Shown: positions 21,850 to 34,000, numbered from the stretch's first letter. The stretch is 64,000 nucleotides of DNA from Spinacia oleracea (GCF_020520425.1 NC_079490.1:6262001-6326000); one strand, 5' to 3'. Numbers and translations are program-made. The notes: a model not told the origin generated them from the letters alone.

Positions 21850-22431
21850 ATAAAATATCCCGTTACATGGCCCACATATATATGTATTATTATAAACGGG
21901 TGTATATAGTCGTTCATATGCCTTGACTCTTTTTTTGTTTATCATCTATCAATAATTCACAAACGTTGATTTCACGCGCCTGAGTAACCGTATATTGAGC
22001 AATGAGACAACCGCGACGATCATCATCGTTGTTGGTATAGTAATTTTTCAGATGCTTTGAGATGAAATGATGGCTTTTAATCATAGCTAACCATGATTTG
22101 CAAACAACCCTAAATTGCAATAGGGTTTTCACCGGCAACCAAGATAAAATTTCTATTATCAAATCTTCAGAAAATGAATGTCTACTTGTTGTTAATTTTA
22201 CGGTATTATCCTGAAGCCATTTCTTGTGTTCGCTTTGCATTCTGCAAAATTGCAAATAAACAATATAATTAGAATGAGAAATTGTGACACTTTTTGTCTA
22301 AAATTACAAATACCGGAAATGATAACAAGAATCTACCTTTTCTTCAATATGGTTGTAACTTTGCCCATATCATGCCTACAATATTGCTCCAAAGAAAGAG
22401 CCATCCCTAAAAAAGAAATGTTAATATGGTA

Positions 22432-22788
22432 CTCCCTCCGTTTCTAAATAAGTGTCACATTTAGGCTCCGGCACGGTAATTAATAAAATTGTAAAGTGTG
22501 TAAGAGTTAATGATTGGGAATGTTTTTTTTTTTTGGGAAAGGATAAAGTGATAATTGTTTAATTGAATAAAGTACAAATAAAAGTGTATGTGAGGATTGA
22601 AAAGTGGAAAAGTGTAAAATGTGTAAGTAAAAAGTAATTATGATTTATAGAAAAGTGGGAAAAGTGTATGAAAAAGTGTGAAAAGTGTATGGAAAAGTGG
22701 GAAAAGTACATGTTCAAAAATAGAAATGTGACACTTATAAGGGAGCGCCAAAAATGAAAATGTGACACTTATTTAGGAACAGAGGGAG
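22432..22788. mobile_element. Stowaway-type MITE (357 bp)
   Basis: ctccctccgtttctaaataa at the left and the matching ttatttaggaacagagggag at the right are flanked by TA (22430-22431, 22789-22790). The inside has a run of gaaaagtgtatg units. It lies about 190 bases upstream of the F-box start. Confidence 0.9.
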
Positions 22789-22790
22789 TA

Positions 22791-24087
22791 ATACAAAACA
22801 TTATTAATGACTGGAAGTTTAAAATATATAGTGCGTGAGGTAGAAAATAATTTAATAATAAAAAGATAACATGAAATTAAATATCTAGCAAATACGTTGC
22901 ACAACAAAATAAGATGGAGAGATTATTATTTGTGGCGAAATAAGATGAAGAGATTATTATTATTTGTGGCAATGGTAGAAGTTTTCCATACAACGGTAAT
23001 GACAATGAGCACAATACTAAGTTTCCCTTTATAGTTACTGCTCGCATTAATGATGTTCCAATTTTGAATTTTGACAAATATTAATGTGAATTCTCGTTTA
23101 ATTCGTCTCACTTAGTACTTTAAGAATTTAAAACATTATACTTTTTAGGCAATTAGAGATAAAAATGAAATAAAATATGAATTGACAAATTAAAACATCA
23201 TTATAAAAAGGGGTAAATAGGTGTTAATATTAAACTTTTAATGATAGAATCTATCATTTGTATAAAACTAAGCATTAACAACACCAAATTAACTTCTTGT
23301 GATAATCTCCTAAAAATAAAAAATAAAAAACTTCTTGTGATGTTATACCCTAATTTTGCGTTCTTTTAGGCTTTTTTTCTCTCCTCTTTTCACCCCAAGT
23401 TTTAAATTAGGGGCAAAATCAAAACTAATTAAAAAAAAAAATTAAAAAAAAGAGAAAACTAAAAAAATCCTCTAAAATCAGGCGACCGAAATGAATTAAA
23501 CAACGAAAAGCATAAATATTAGGCGGAAAATAACATAAAAACGACCCATGTGGTTATGAGCTAGCAACTTTGAATTAATGTATATATCGATGGTTCGAAC
23601 ACTGTTACACAACCTTATTCTTTTTTCTTTTTTGACATGGGATAAAAAAAAACCTTATTCAAAGGAAGATATTCCCTGCCTATTATTATTAAGAATTTAA
23701 GATCAGTATTTATACCATTTACAAAGTAGGCTAAACTAGGCAAATATAATGAGAGAATATATTTACATAATCAATTACAGAGATTATGTAATCAATCACG
23801 TAATCAATCACGGAGATTACCCAATCAATCACAAGGATTTTGCACATAATAAAAATAGTATATACATAATCTATCACTAATATATGACGTTAGAAATAAA
23901 TAAATGTTGTTACACAACGATATTGGATTTGTACCAAACTATAAATAATGGAGTAACAAATTTAATGAGGAATTCATAAAATTTAAATAGGATTTTAGAT
24001 ATAAGAGAAACCATCACAGAAGAAAAAGACTTCTGTATTAAACAAAAAAGTGAACTCAAATCACTTATCTAGGTATCTATAATCAAA
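22791..24087. other. AT-rich spacer
   Basis: No coding stretch of note. A short atcaatcacggagattac tandem motif lies around 23770-23835. Otherwise simple AT-rich DNA. Confidence 0.4.
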
Positions 24088-24089
24088 TA

Positions 24090-24417
24090 CTTCCTCCGTC
24101 TCTTTTTTGTTTTTTACGTTTGATGTTTTTCACGCGATTTAACGACTATTTAATGTACATTGAGATTCATCTACTTTTTTTATTTAAACAAGAAAAATTA
24201 CGTTTATTTATAATGTTTTCACTTTTATCAAAAATCTTACATTGGGAAAATGAGAAATATTTAATGTCCTCCAATGGATTTAATTGGTTAAAATAATATT
24301 TGGGCACAAATTTTGATAGAATATTAATGCTTTATGTGATAATATAAAGGGAAATGTAAAGAACAAAATGAAACACCCAAAATAGAATACGTAAAAAACA
24401 AAAAGAGACGGAGGGAG
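24090..24417. mobile_element. Stowaway MITE (328 bp)
   Basis: Ends cttcctccgtctctttttt and aaaaagagacggagggag with TA on both sides (24088-24089, 24418-24419). Uninterrupted copy of the family that hosts the nested element at 15482-17086. Confidence 0.92.
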
Positions 24418-25118
24418 TACTAGTTTGTATCCGTACTATTGCATAAAATATTTATTTTTTTTCCAAATGCTCTTGATAGAAAATATAAAGATAAATTTTG
24501 TGACTTTTTCTATTATACCGCACAATATCAATTGAGTTTTTCAAAAAGTCATTGAAGAAATTATTGTTTTTTTCCAATCGAAATTAATCTACCGTATAAA
24601 TAATTCAAGCAATTGTAAACGGACAACATGGTTGATTTTATACGTTCCAAAAGAAATAATTAAATCAAGATTATGTTATTGTTACGTTATTGAAATCTGG
24701 TACAATTTCAATTATAGTATTCGATAAAACTACCAAACCAGAAAAACAATAAAATTAAAAACGGATATTTCATGAAATACCCCCGAGTTTTGAAGTAATT
24801 CACCAAATGCTCATCAAGTTCCAATAATTCACCAAATACCCCTGACAATTGACTTAATGTCCCAAATACCCTTACTTTTAACGGTCCGTTAGTCCGCCGT
24901 TAGCCAAGTTTCATAATTCACCAAATACCCCTATTATTAAACTTATTTCACCAAATGCCCCAAACTTAAAAATAGTTATTCTGATGTTCCAACGACTAGT
25001 TTTTTCGTTTGAAAAGTAGCTGTTGATCTTGCTTGGCTATAAAAACCCACTTTCTGAATGTTTCTTGTAATTTAGATATTGTTTTTCTTTGCTTTGCTAA
25101 TTGCATTAGATTTGTGTC

Positions 25119-25320
25119 ATGAGTTTTGTTTCCAAATCATCATCCTCACACAATGAGTCCACATATATTAGAGTACCTAACCAATTTTGCTATTGTGATA
25201 GGAAATTTGTCATCTGAAGCTCCGATACAACACTCAATCCACAAAGGTTGTACTACAAGTGTGATCCTTGCAACAATCTGAGATGGTGCAAGGGAGTAGT
25301 TGAGCAAGAAAACAGGGGGC
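25119..25320 (+). pseudogene. GRF-type zinc-finger-like fragment inside the Pack-MULE
   Basis: The plus strand reads MSFVSKSSSSHNESTYIRVP then FCYCDRKFVI, one in-frame stop, and NPQRLYYKCDPCNNLRW. The C-x-C ... NP-x-R-x-(Y/F) ... C-x2-C ... (F/L)RW layout is that of plant GRF zinc fingers, which are often carried in transposon-amplified genes. The usual Gly after C-x-C is Asp. A promoter-like tataaaa lies at about 25038, just inside the terminal repeat. Confidence 0.5.
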
Positions 25321-25544
25321 AACAGCATGAAGGACAATACAGGGGAAGCTTAGACGAAGGAGAAAGTACTGAAAATAGGGGAAATAGTAAGATGCAATAG
25401 GACTTGAAGCAAATGAAGAAAAGGCTGGTACTGTAATGTCAATACAAGGCATCTTACTTTGATTTTGAAATGAAGAAAGGCTAATCCTATTTATGTCATG
25501 GTTTGGGATGGACAGGCAGAACTTAGGACTCAGGAGAGCAAGCA

Positions 25545-25860
25545 AGTACTTTTAGCAAAGAAAAGTTAAGACTTCAGAGAACTCTTAGCAAAGCAATTGG
25601 GAGGCAAACAACATGTGAAAGAAGTCCGAGGGCAGGGTCTTATTATTGGTATAGAGTTGGATGTACAAGTTGGCCCGCTAGTTGATGCTTATCGAAATGC
25701 AGGAATGTTAAATTGTTAATATTAACTGCTGGAAAAGGAAAATAGTGAAATTGGTTCCTCCACTGACCATATTAGAACAGGAGCTCGAAACAGGTTCTGA
25801 GATTCTCCTCGAGTGTTTCCCGTCCCTAGGTTGAAGCAGTGGAGTTGAATTTGTGTACGA
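25545..25860 (+). pseudogene. Captured C-terminus of acetylornithine aminotransferase
   Basis: The reading frame gives [12 protein letters not shown] then [18 protein letters not shown] and [13 protein letters not shown]. After a one-base shift near 25720-25740 it continues IVKLVPPLTILEQELETGSE and LLECFPSLG, then stops. This is the C-terminal small domain of plastid acetylornithine aminotransferase (ArgD/WIN1 type, arginine synthesis), recognisable by VRGxGLIIGxELD, LTAGKGNxVRxVPPL and the terminal SEILLECLP. The PLP-binding lysine and the large domain are not present. It is a frameshifted fragment taken up by the transposon; the parent gene must be elsewhere. Confidence 0.85.
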
Positions 25861-26699
25861 TGAGTCGATGCTTGTCAAATTTCCTTGTGACATCAATAGA
25901 TCCAAAGCTCATAATTGGCATCGTAGCTGTAAATCAGGAATAAGTTTCCTACTAGCTTCTCTTTGGATTATGCCTTGAGTTTAATGTACAAATTGTCATT
26001 TCAAGATATCCCACTCGTTAATCAGAACATTGATCTTCTTTGTTGCTTGGATTCATTTCATAAGTATCTTTCTTCCTTATTATAAGGCTTAGTTTGTTAT
26101 TTTGATACCTATAAATTGTGTAGCTTTGTATTGAATGGAACACACAATCAACATTATTATTTTCTCTTCGTACTACAATGTTTGTTCAAAATTAGCCTTT
26201 AGATATTATCACTGGCATAAGCCAACAATAAGCAACGACTAATTTTCAAACGAAAAAACTAGACGTTGGAACATCAGAATAACTATTTTTAAGGTTGGGG
26301 CATTTGGTGAAATAAGTTTAATAATAGGGGTATTTGGTGAAATAAATTTTTAAAAAAGGGGCATTTGGTGAATTATGAAACTAGGCTAACGGCGGACTAA
26401 CGGACCGTTATCAGTAAGGGTATTTGGGGCATTAAGTCAATTGTCAGGGGTATTTGGTGAATTATTGGAACTTGATGGGCATTTGGTGAATTACTTCAAA
26501 ACTCGGGGGTATTTCATGAAATATCCGAATTAAAAAGGGAGAAATTAATAATCAGTTAGATGTATGTTAATTCAATTTAAAACGACGAATATTTCACAAA
26601 AACTTTGAAAACTTACCGATTAATCGACGGAAGAATATTGGAATTTGGAGTTTTTTTTTGGGACTAGGAATTGGAGTTTGGAATTGGGGGAACACAAAT

Positions 26700-27015
26700 T
26701 CTTATTTACAATGGTTGTACAATAAATATTGTACACCGGAGTAAAAGTTGACTCAAAATGCTTAAAAGTTACATTTATATATGTAAAAGTTATCTATTTT
26801 TTAATGATAAATTTTTTCATTTGAATCAAAATTATTTCTTCAAAATCACTAATAATGTATAAATTAATCATTTAACCCTTTAAAATGTTTATCTATCTAC
26901 TTTTTATTTTTATAATATAAAAGTTACAGAAAAATAGGTTAAAGTTACACAAAACTGTATAAAAGTTATCTTGGTGTACAATAAATTTACTGTACACCTT
27001 GTGCGCGCAAGACCT
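26700..27015. mobile_element. Probable MITE
   Basis: gtacaataaatattgtacacc near the left and ggtgtacaataaatttactg near the right, with aaaagttac words repeated between. It is AT-rich and non-coding. Ends are approximate and I see no clear duplication. Confidence 0.4.
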
Positions 27016-27436
27016 TTTGATTGGAGGAATATATTGTGTGTGGTTTAGTTTATTTATAGGTGAACGATTACTTCAAATAAATACCTTTAGCAAGCTTGGG
27101 CTACAAAGTCTTGTAAAATCATCGTAAAACTAATATCGATTTTATAAGTCAATTCGACTCTTATCTCATATAGATTTTTTTTTTAGTGTTTAAATGATAA
27201 GAAAGAAAACTTAAAACTCTATCATATATACTGAATATAGAATTCTATGATATACACCTGCAAGGAGTATACCATAGAATTTGATAATTTGCAACATATT
27301 TTGCACGTAAATTATGGCCCATTTTTTTTTTTTTTTACATGAAAATTATGGCCGATTATGGTATATTAAAGTGATTAAATAAATAAGTAAATATTAAATA
27401 CCTATGTTTGCAATTGCGGCTCTGCTTTTAACCAGT

Positions 27437-27960
27437 GAGAGGGATGTGAGCAAAAAGTCAGGGTATCCTGAATCGGAATCGGAATCTGTTAGGAACCTGC
27501 GGTTCCGGAACCGGAACCTGTTGTGCAGGTTCCGGTTCCGGGTAACAAATTTTTTGAACGGGTACCCTATTGGGTACCCTGTACACACTAATTTTAACTT
27601 GGGGTACCCAAAATAAGGAACCGGGCCATATGAAAATGCTTCATATGCCTAAAATATAAAATAATCCAAGCTAATTTTTGGAAAATATAAATATAGAATT
27701 GCAACTTAAGCCCAAACTATAAAACAATCAAAGCCCAAACCATAAAGTAGATAGTTTTTCAATAAAATATAAATATTTTACTTAAATTTTTAACATGACA
27801 GGGTACCCTGAATCGGAACCTGTTGCAACAGGTTCCGATTCCGGTTCTCATTTTCAGGAACCTGTTACAACAGGTTCCGGTTCCGGTTCTCATTTTAAGG
27901 AACAGGTTCCGGTTCCGGTTCCTGAAATTTCAACAGGGTACCCTGTTTTGCTCACCCCTA
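27437..27960. mobile_element. Non-autonomous hAT-like element with cggaacctg repeats
   Basis: Ends gggatgtgagcaaaa and the complement of taggggtgagcaaaa. Both subterminal regions are full of gggtaccctg, ggttccggttccg and cggaacctg words in both orientations. No transposase, and no clear 8-bp duplication. A different family from the ctcgaactcg hATs here. Confidence 0.65.
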
Positions 27961-28292
27961 GATGTGTGGGTAAGCAGTGTGCTAAAACAAGTTATCAATC
28001 GTGGTTCTCATTAATCTCCCCGACGTATATGCACGATAGTTTCCTAATCCCACTCCAAACATATAGTGTGATGTGAACATAACATAAATATAACTCAAAC
28101 TCTAGACACAAATCTTTGCACCTTTTGTTAAGTAAAAATTTTATAGTTTATTAGTGATAGGTTGCACGTGGAATTTAAGGGGAAAAAAAAGCTAATCTTC
28201 CGGAGTAAGAATCAAGATGTGTCTAATCTCCCGGAGTGTTTAAAACGTGCTTTTCAAAATACAACCTGCACGAACCAATCTTACACGAAGGC

Positions 28293-29699
28293 ATGTTGAA
28301 GTTTCACCCCTTCAAAACATCACAACCTATCACCAAACTACAATTTCAAACCATATCATCTACTTCTACGGCGTCGCATAGTCAAAAGTACAAACCATCT
28401 TCAAAGCGTCGCAAACCCAAACCCATACCATTTCTCGCCGATCTCAAGCAACTGCATGACCCAGACGAAGCCTTATCTCTCTTCACACAGTACGCCCAAA
28501 AGGGCGTCAAACATGACTATCCTTCATACGCCTCTCTCCTCTATAAGCTTGCTCGCTCCCGAAAGTTTGAACTCGTCGACCCACTTCTTGATTTCATAAA
28601 AAATCGCGGTATTCGTTGCCGGGAATCACTGTTTATTGCATTGATTCAGCATTATGGTAAATGTCAATTAGTTGAGAAAGCAATTGAATTGTTTAATCAA
28701 ATGCCCAACTTTAATTGTGAACGAAATTTGCAGTCTTTGAATGTTTTGCTTAATGTGCTTATTGATAATGATCGATTTGCTGATGCAAATGATTTGTTTT
28801 TGACGTGTAAAGAACTGGGTTTTCAGCCGAATTCGGTTTCGTTTAACATAATGATCAAGGGTTGGTTGGTGAAGGGAGAGTTAGAGAATGCGTGTAAGGT
28901 GTTTGATGAAATGCTTGAGAGAGTGGTGCAGCCTACTATTGTGACTTATAATAGTTTGATAGGGTTTTTGTGTAAGAAGGGTGAAGTGGGTAAGGGTATG
29001 AAGTTGCTTGATGATATGATTGGTAAAGGAACACACCCAAATGCAGTAAATTTTGTGCTTCTGATGGAAGGTTTCTGTTCCTTGGGGAAGTATGATGAGG
29101 CCAAGAAAGTGATGTTTGATATGGAGTACAGAGGGTGCAAACCCCAGCTTAATAATTTTGGGGTTTTGATTACTGATCTTGCACAAAGAGGGAAGCTTAA
29201 TGAAGCTAAATCTTTGTTCAATGAGATGAAGAAGAAGAAGCTAAATCCAGATGTGATAATATATAACATATTGGTGAACTTTTTGTGTAAAGAAGGGAAA
29301 GTCGAGGAGGCTTATAAAGTTCTTGTTGATATGCAAATTAAAGGATGTAAGCCTAATGCAGCTACTTATAGGATGTTGGTTGATGGGTTTTGTCGAGTTG
29401 GTGAGTATGAGAGGAGCTTGAGTATCCTACATGCTATGCTGATGAGCCACCACTGTCCTCGGTTGGAAAGTTTTCATAATATAGTTTCAGGCTTGCTAAA
29501 GGGTGGAAAGATGGATGATGCTTGCTTTGTGTTGGATGTAATGGAGAAGAAGAATATGAGATTTCAAACTGCAAAATGGGAATCTCTTGTTGTGGAGCTC
29601 TGTGGTGATGGTGATGGTGATGGTGATGGTGATGGTGATGGTGATGGTGATGATACTACTGTTGAACTTGTGAGTGAACTTAGCTCAATAAATTCATAG
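28293..29699 (+). CDS. P-class pentatricopeptide repeat protein (At1g07740-like)
   Basis: Single exon, 468 aa from ATG 28293 (MLKFHPFKTSQPITKLQF). The frame extends upstream to 28236 but has no earlier ATG. PPR proteins bind organelle RNA and guide its processing or translation. A basic, Ser/Thr-rich leader fits organelle targeting. About ten 35-residue repeats follow from residue ~75 (YPSYASLLYKLARSRKFELV) to ~435; good examples are VTYNSLIGFLCKKGEVGKG and VIIYNILVNFLCKEGKVEEA. Order and wording resemble Arabidopsis At1g07740, described as mitochondrial. No DYW or E domain. Near the C-terminus a GGTGAT microsatellite encodes eight Gly-Asp pairs. I see no defect. Confidence 0.93.
   Translation: MLKFHPFKTSQPITKLQFQTISSTSTASHSQKYKPSSKRRKPKPIPFLADLKQLHDPDEALSLFTQYAQKGVKHDYPSYASLLYKLARSRKFELVDPLLDFIKNRGIRCRESLFIALIQHYGKCQLVEKAIELFNQMPNFNCERNLQSLNVLLNVLIDNDRFADANDLFLTCKELGFQPNSVSFNIMIKGWLVKGELENACKVFDEMLERVVQPTIVTYNSLIGFLCKKGEVGKGMKLLDDMIGKGTHPNAVNFVLLMEGFCSLGKYDEAKKVMFDMEYRGCKPQLNNFGVLITDLAQRGKLNEAKSLFNEMKKKKLNPDVIIYNILVNFLCKEGKVEEAYKVLVDMQIKGCKPNAATYRMLVDGFCRVGEYERSLSILHAMLMSHHCPRLESFHNIVSGLLKGGKMDDACFVLDVMEKKNMRFQTAKWESLVVELCGDGDGDGDGDGDGDGDDTTVELVSELSSINS
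29604..29651 (+). repeat. In-frame (GGTGAT)8 microsatellite in the PPR gene
   Basis: Eight uninterrupted hexamers encode (Gly-Asp)8 between VELCGD... and DDTTVELVSEL, just after the last PPR repeat. Hexamer length keeps frame when it expands or shrinks. Confidence 0.97.
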
Positions 29700-29755
29700 G
29701 CTTAAAGTAATAGTTAAAGTATTTTCAAGTTGTGACATTTTTTGTGTGCTTAGAG

Positions 29756-30090
29756 CATGATCAGCCCCAAGTCTTAAGATATGAGTTGTGCTGACATGGC
29801 ATATGATTCATCAGTCTTAAGATCAGACATATAGAAATTGTAGCATTGAAGTAGACAAGTTTTATCAAAGTCTTAAAGTGAGTCTTGAAAAATTAAGACT
29901 CAACTTTGGTAGGTGAGTTAAATTAAATAATAAATTGATATTTTACATAAATTTGCAAGTCTTAAATGATTTAATGGGTGAAGAGCTAAATTTGATTGAA
30001 TCTTAAAGAGTCTTAACAATCATTTAATTATTTAATATTAATGAAATGCTGACATGGCAAATGAAGAAAATCTTAAGATAAGACCTCCTT
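29756..30090. mobile_element. Harbinger-like MITE (third copy)
   Basis: Begins gatcagccccaagtcttaag and ends atcttaagataagacctcc. Internal words match the nested pair at 14310-15005. It lies about 60 bases after the PPR stop codon, so it may fall within the PPR 3' UTR. Confidence 0.75.
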
Positions 30091-30106
30091 TGATCTGAGG
30101 AAGTCA

Positions 30107-30303
30107 TTTCGGCATGCTGTGATGTGTTTCAAAACACATCACAGGGGCATTTCTGTAAATAAATTGAATTTCAATGGTACATGTTTTTATCGTAATGGTA
30201 CATGTTTTTATCGTAATGGTACTCCGTTTAATGAAATGGTACTTTCTTTTTAATGAATGGTACACAAAATGCCCTGTGATGTACATCACAGCATGCCGAA
30301 ATT
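30107..30303. mobile_element. Short MITE (about 197 bp)
   Basis: Ends tttcggcatgctgtgatgtg and the complement (cacatca...gcatgccgaaa) form a strong hairpin, with an inner aggggcattt/aaaatgccct pair. The middle has a gtacatgttttatcgtaatg unit in tandem. Target-site duplication not clear. Confidence 0.75.
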
Positions 30304-31033
30304 CCGCTCCCGATCTGCTCTTGCTCTTAGATGCCATAAACACATGGTTAACTGGTTTACATACCGGTAATTTAACCTGGAAGAAATAGTTTCATCACAA
30401 GTCATTATTTCTTGAAAAACAATATTAGTGTGAACCAATTAATGTTACCTAATTCATAGATTTCTTTATTACACAAAACACAGTTCCGTACCTACTTACA
30501 TTAACCCGAAATTACTCAAACGTATCAGTACGCACGTTCCCAATACGTAATTCATGGGGATATTGGGTAACACTTGTGAAACCTGAAATGAATTATAATT
30601 GTATCCCAAAAGATGAACAAATACAGCAATGTAACTACTACTTGGTATTATATAAGAGTAGTTGCCAAACGCATAACCACAAAACAGCAAGAAACTTCTC
30701 CTTACTCAGACACCAATAATAACCAACCTGAAACTGAAAATCCCAAAAGAACTTAAAAGAGCCAAACATGGCAATAAACTTTTTGACTACACTTGTGCAA
30801 CTAAATACAAATTCCGAGTATACCGTAATTTTTTTTCCTGTGAGACGCAGAAACACAACAAAATAGACTCATAATTCATAATAGACCAATGACCCGTAAG
30901 AGCAAGACCAAAACACTGGCTCTAACGGGGTGTAACTAAAATAGCAAACACGGCTTCCAAAATTCAGTAGCGGGGGTTTGGGGTAGGGTATGGGCCTAAA
31001 AACACGGACTAAAATCACCAAAAGCCCGTACGT
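30304..31033. other. 3' flank and likely 3' UTR of importin alpha
   Basis: Non-coding DNA downstream of the leftward importin alpha stop codon at 31034. No other gene is seen; the nearest part is probably the 3' UTR. Confidence 0.4.
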
Positions 31034-34000
31034 TCACCCAAACTTGAACCCGCCAGCTGGGATGTTGGGTTGTGTAGCACCGAAGTTGAAGCCCTGTTGA
31101 TTCATAGCTGTTAGAGCATCTTGAACATTCTGCTCTTCTTCTTCCTCAGCCCAGTATTTCTCCAAGACTTTCACGGCCTTCTCGTAAATCTCGTTATTAT
31201 CATGAGTTTGCAAGTTCTCAATCTTGTCCAATCCTTCACATTCATCAATCATTTGAGCGTACACGTTTACTCCGCCATTCATTCCCATTTCTTTGTCAGC
31301 CTCTCCCACTTTCAGTATATTCTCAAGCCCCTCGAGGCAAACCGTAACAATTCGTGGGTCAGGGCATATTAGCAGATCACAGAGAGGTTTGATACAACCT
31401 TGGCTCACCAAGAATCTGCAGAAACAAAAAGTTCAGAAAAGTATGAAACTTCGTAACAATAATACGGAGTAGATATATAGATGTCTTGCAAGTATAACAA
31501 GTTCACAAAATGGTAATCGCATTGCACCTAATATAGGGCCAAGCAGATCAGGATTTACAAAACGGGGAATGCAAATTGACATCAAGTTGACAATTTTACT
31601 ACAGAATTTACCTTATATCCTTTGAATTATTTTACTACAGTATGATTTTAGGGGTGCATAACACATAATTGAAAGTTGTTAATATTTTTCCATTCAAAAT
31701 TACTCGAGGGTTTGAAGCTAGGCAATGTAGGTCCTATATTAGTTGGGCCATGTAGGTCCACCCATGAAACAGCACATGGTTGCAATTCAGGACTACAATA
31801 CAACTACACAAGTATCCACATGAAGAATTTTGGAATTTGGATTGCATCTAATCAGATCTGAGATAGAGTCAAGAAGCACATGGTATTCAGTATTTCAGTC
31901 CCACAGCATACGTATCCACATGAGGGGCTCTGGCTACTGTAGCAAATCAATCAACCAACCTTTTTTAGTTTTACTTTTATGAGGAAAGAACGGGGCAGTG
32001 CCTACACAAGAAACACGAGCCTAAATTATATTGTCCAATAGGATGAAATACAAGCTCCGGGAAACCTAAGAGGAGAAAATAGAGCACCAAAAAGACCTAG
32101 CCTCCTTTATTGGGGGGGTGGGGGGGAGAGACCAATTTCACTACAAGAAGAATAGCTCTCAGATGTATGAAAGAAAAACCAATAACCTGTAGCCAAGACA
32201 ACTGCAAATAAACAAAACTAACACTAATAAACTAACTTTAAAATCCTAATTTAATTGGCAGGTTCAGACAGTGAAATCTTATTTCTGTAACAGGGTAAAT
32301 TTTTTTCCAAACCCTAGGGACGTGCAACTTTTTGGACTTCTCAACCATTGTCCAATACATGCTATGAGCCTATGACCAGTGACCACCAAGAGCATTAACC
32401 ATAACCCAGCGAGTTAAAACCAAATCAGCCAAGTTCCTGAAGAAGATATATATGAATTTTATCCCAAGTAAAGAGATCGGTTGCAAAAGCTTAATAGCAG
32501 AAGAATGCTCCCTGCTGCTCCATTCCCTAAATTACATGAGTGAATTGAGAAGTTCTATTAACGATATACAGGGTCGCAATTGATTTAAAATTTGAGATTG
32601 AGATAAAGCAGGAGAGAGAACAGGTGAGGAGGAGAGATTGGGAGGGGGGAGGGGGTATCCTTTTAAACAATTAGTTCCTACGTGTTACCAGATTTCAAAT
32701 GCCACAATTTCCATCCCACAATAAGTTTAAGTAAATGAAGTTTCTAAAGGAGTGATAGGTTAAAACCAAACGCGAAAAGAATAATTTTGGAAACTTTTAA
32801 AGACGCGAGAAAGATAAGGGTGACTAAGTGCAGATAAGCTAGCAGTATACTTGTATAAGTTGTATTACTCTATTTTCTAAAGGCTGTTTGGGCTTCTTTC
32901 ATGATTCAAGGAAGCTGGATTTTAAGTATCGATTGGTCCTCAGTCATTTTCCACTAGAAACTAAGAAAATGGCCACATTGGTTGCAAGTAAGGCAGACAG
33001 CAATTTATATGATGAGCAAATATCACATTGATTCAAGGTACTCAAGATCTGACAACTGCAAACAAATTTAACACAAGGAATACCCAACATCTATATCACT
33101 ATTAACACAACTCTGGGGTTATAGAAGGGAAGATGGTATTTTAGTTCACAGAAGAGAGCAGGAACTCACAAACAGTAATTACAGTTAAGCTGCTGAGTTC
33201 AGATCCTATATGATGAGCAAATATACAATGTATCAAAGATCACAAATGTTATCAACTCCTACAATCCACAGAGAGGTGGCAACTAGGGAAACGGCTAAGT
33301 GCCATCTATTCATAATTAAAGGTGTTAAATAGGGTATTACCCCCCGACCATCCCTACTGCAAGGCTGCAAGGCCATTACTGGACAGACAAACTGGCAAAG
33401 TTGACCTCCTTTCCTAACATCTTAGAAATTGGTCTTTCATCATTTCATGAGGTCTAAAAGGAACAGAGAGCAGTGCAGAACCCATCATCAATATGAAAAT
33501 AAAACAAAGACACGAGAAACTATAGATCATGTATGGCATACCGTATCTGTTCATGAGATCCCCCAGATGTGGCATTAGAGATTGCCCATGCAGCCTCTTT
33601 CTTGATGTCGAATTCCGCATTCTGGAGTAATTCCACAAGAGGCTGAACAAGACCAGCCTCAATAACAAGCTAATGACAAGAACAACAAACGTCAGGAACT
33701 TAGCACAAATGTGGTTTATTCATTCTAGCACAATCCCTCAATATCGGTAGCAGAAAATGAAGAACCTGACAATCATATCATAACAGACGCAACAAAAGCA
33801 AAGTAGGAACAAAAGAAATAACACTGGAACATCCGTGGTCTACTATAGCATTATCAATTTTAGGCATTAACATGTAAGTTAACTCAGCATATACTCTATA
33901 TCAATAAGACAAGCAAGAATAAAGGGAAGTAGCATTGGTTGATTCAGGAGGAACAAAAGAAATAACGACTCCAGCATGAAATCAGTTACTCCAGGAACAC

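Larger units (their letters stand above)
19704..22240 (-). pseudogene. F-box protein with FBA-type associated domain, split by two transposons
   Basis: F-box/FBA proteins are substrate-binding subunits of SCF ubiquitin ligases. Start ATG 22240 (MQSEHKKWLQDN); the F-box follows, FSEDLIIEILSWLPVKTLLQ then FRVVCKSWLAMI. The associated domain follows in pieces: YICGPCNGIFY (about 21860), LWNPALNELKTLPPL (about 20700), YGFGYDPYTKDYKVVVI (20375 down), and a long open end WTLNEGVWTKKHTF ... VSIVDRKMWISNED. Two insertions cut it, a Mutator-type element at 20774-21849 and a CACTA element at 20387-20633. Apart from these I see two one-base frame changes, one in a run of seven A near 21930 and one near 20210. 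A run-length error could explain the first. As it stands it cannot make a full protein. Confidence 0.88.
24762..26527. mobile_element. Pack-MULE (copy B, 1,766 bp) carrying host-gene pieces
   Basis: Termini cggatatttcatgaaatac on both strands, with inverted repeats extending about 250 bp (aacggtccgttagtccgccg; gatgttccaacgactagttt). A perfect 9-bp duplication aattaaaaa flanks it (24753-24761, 26528-26536). No transposase. The inside (about 25000-26220) contains a GRF-zinc-finger-like fragment and the 3' end of an acetylornithine aminotransferase gene, both plus strand, followed by what looks like that gene's 3' UTR. Confidence 0.9.

Noticed and set aside
27795-28076. Frame rich in Gly/Ser/Pro/Glu
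   Set aside because: Made of ggttccggttccg repeats at a hAT-like element end.
28881-29269. Two minus-strand frames over 100 codons
   Set aside because: Shadows of the PPR repeats on the plus strand.
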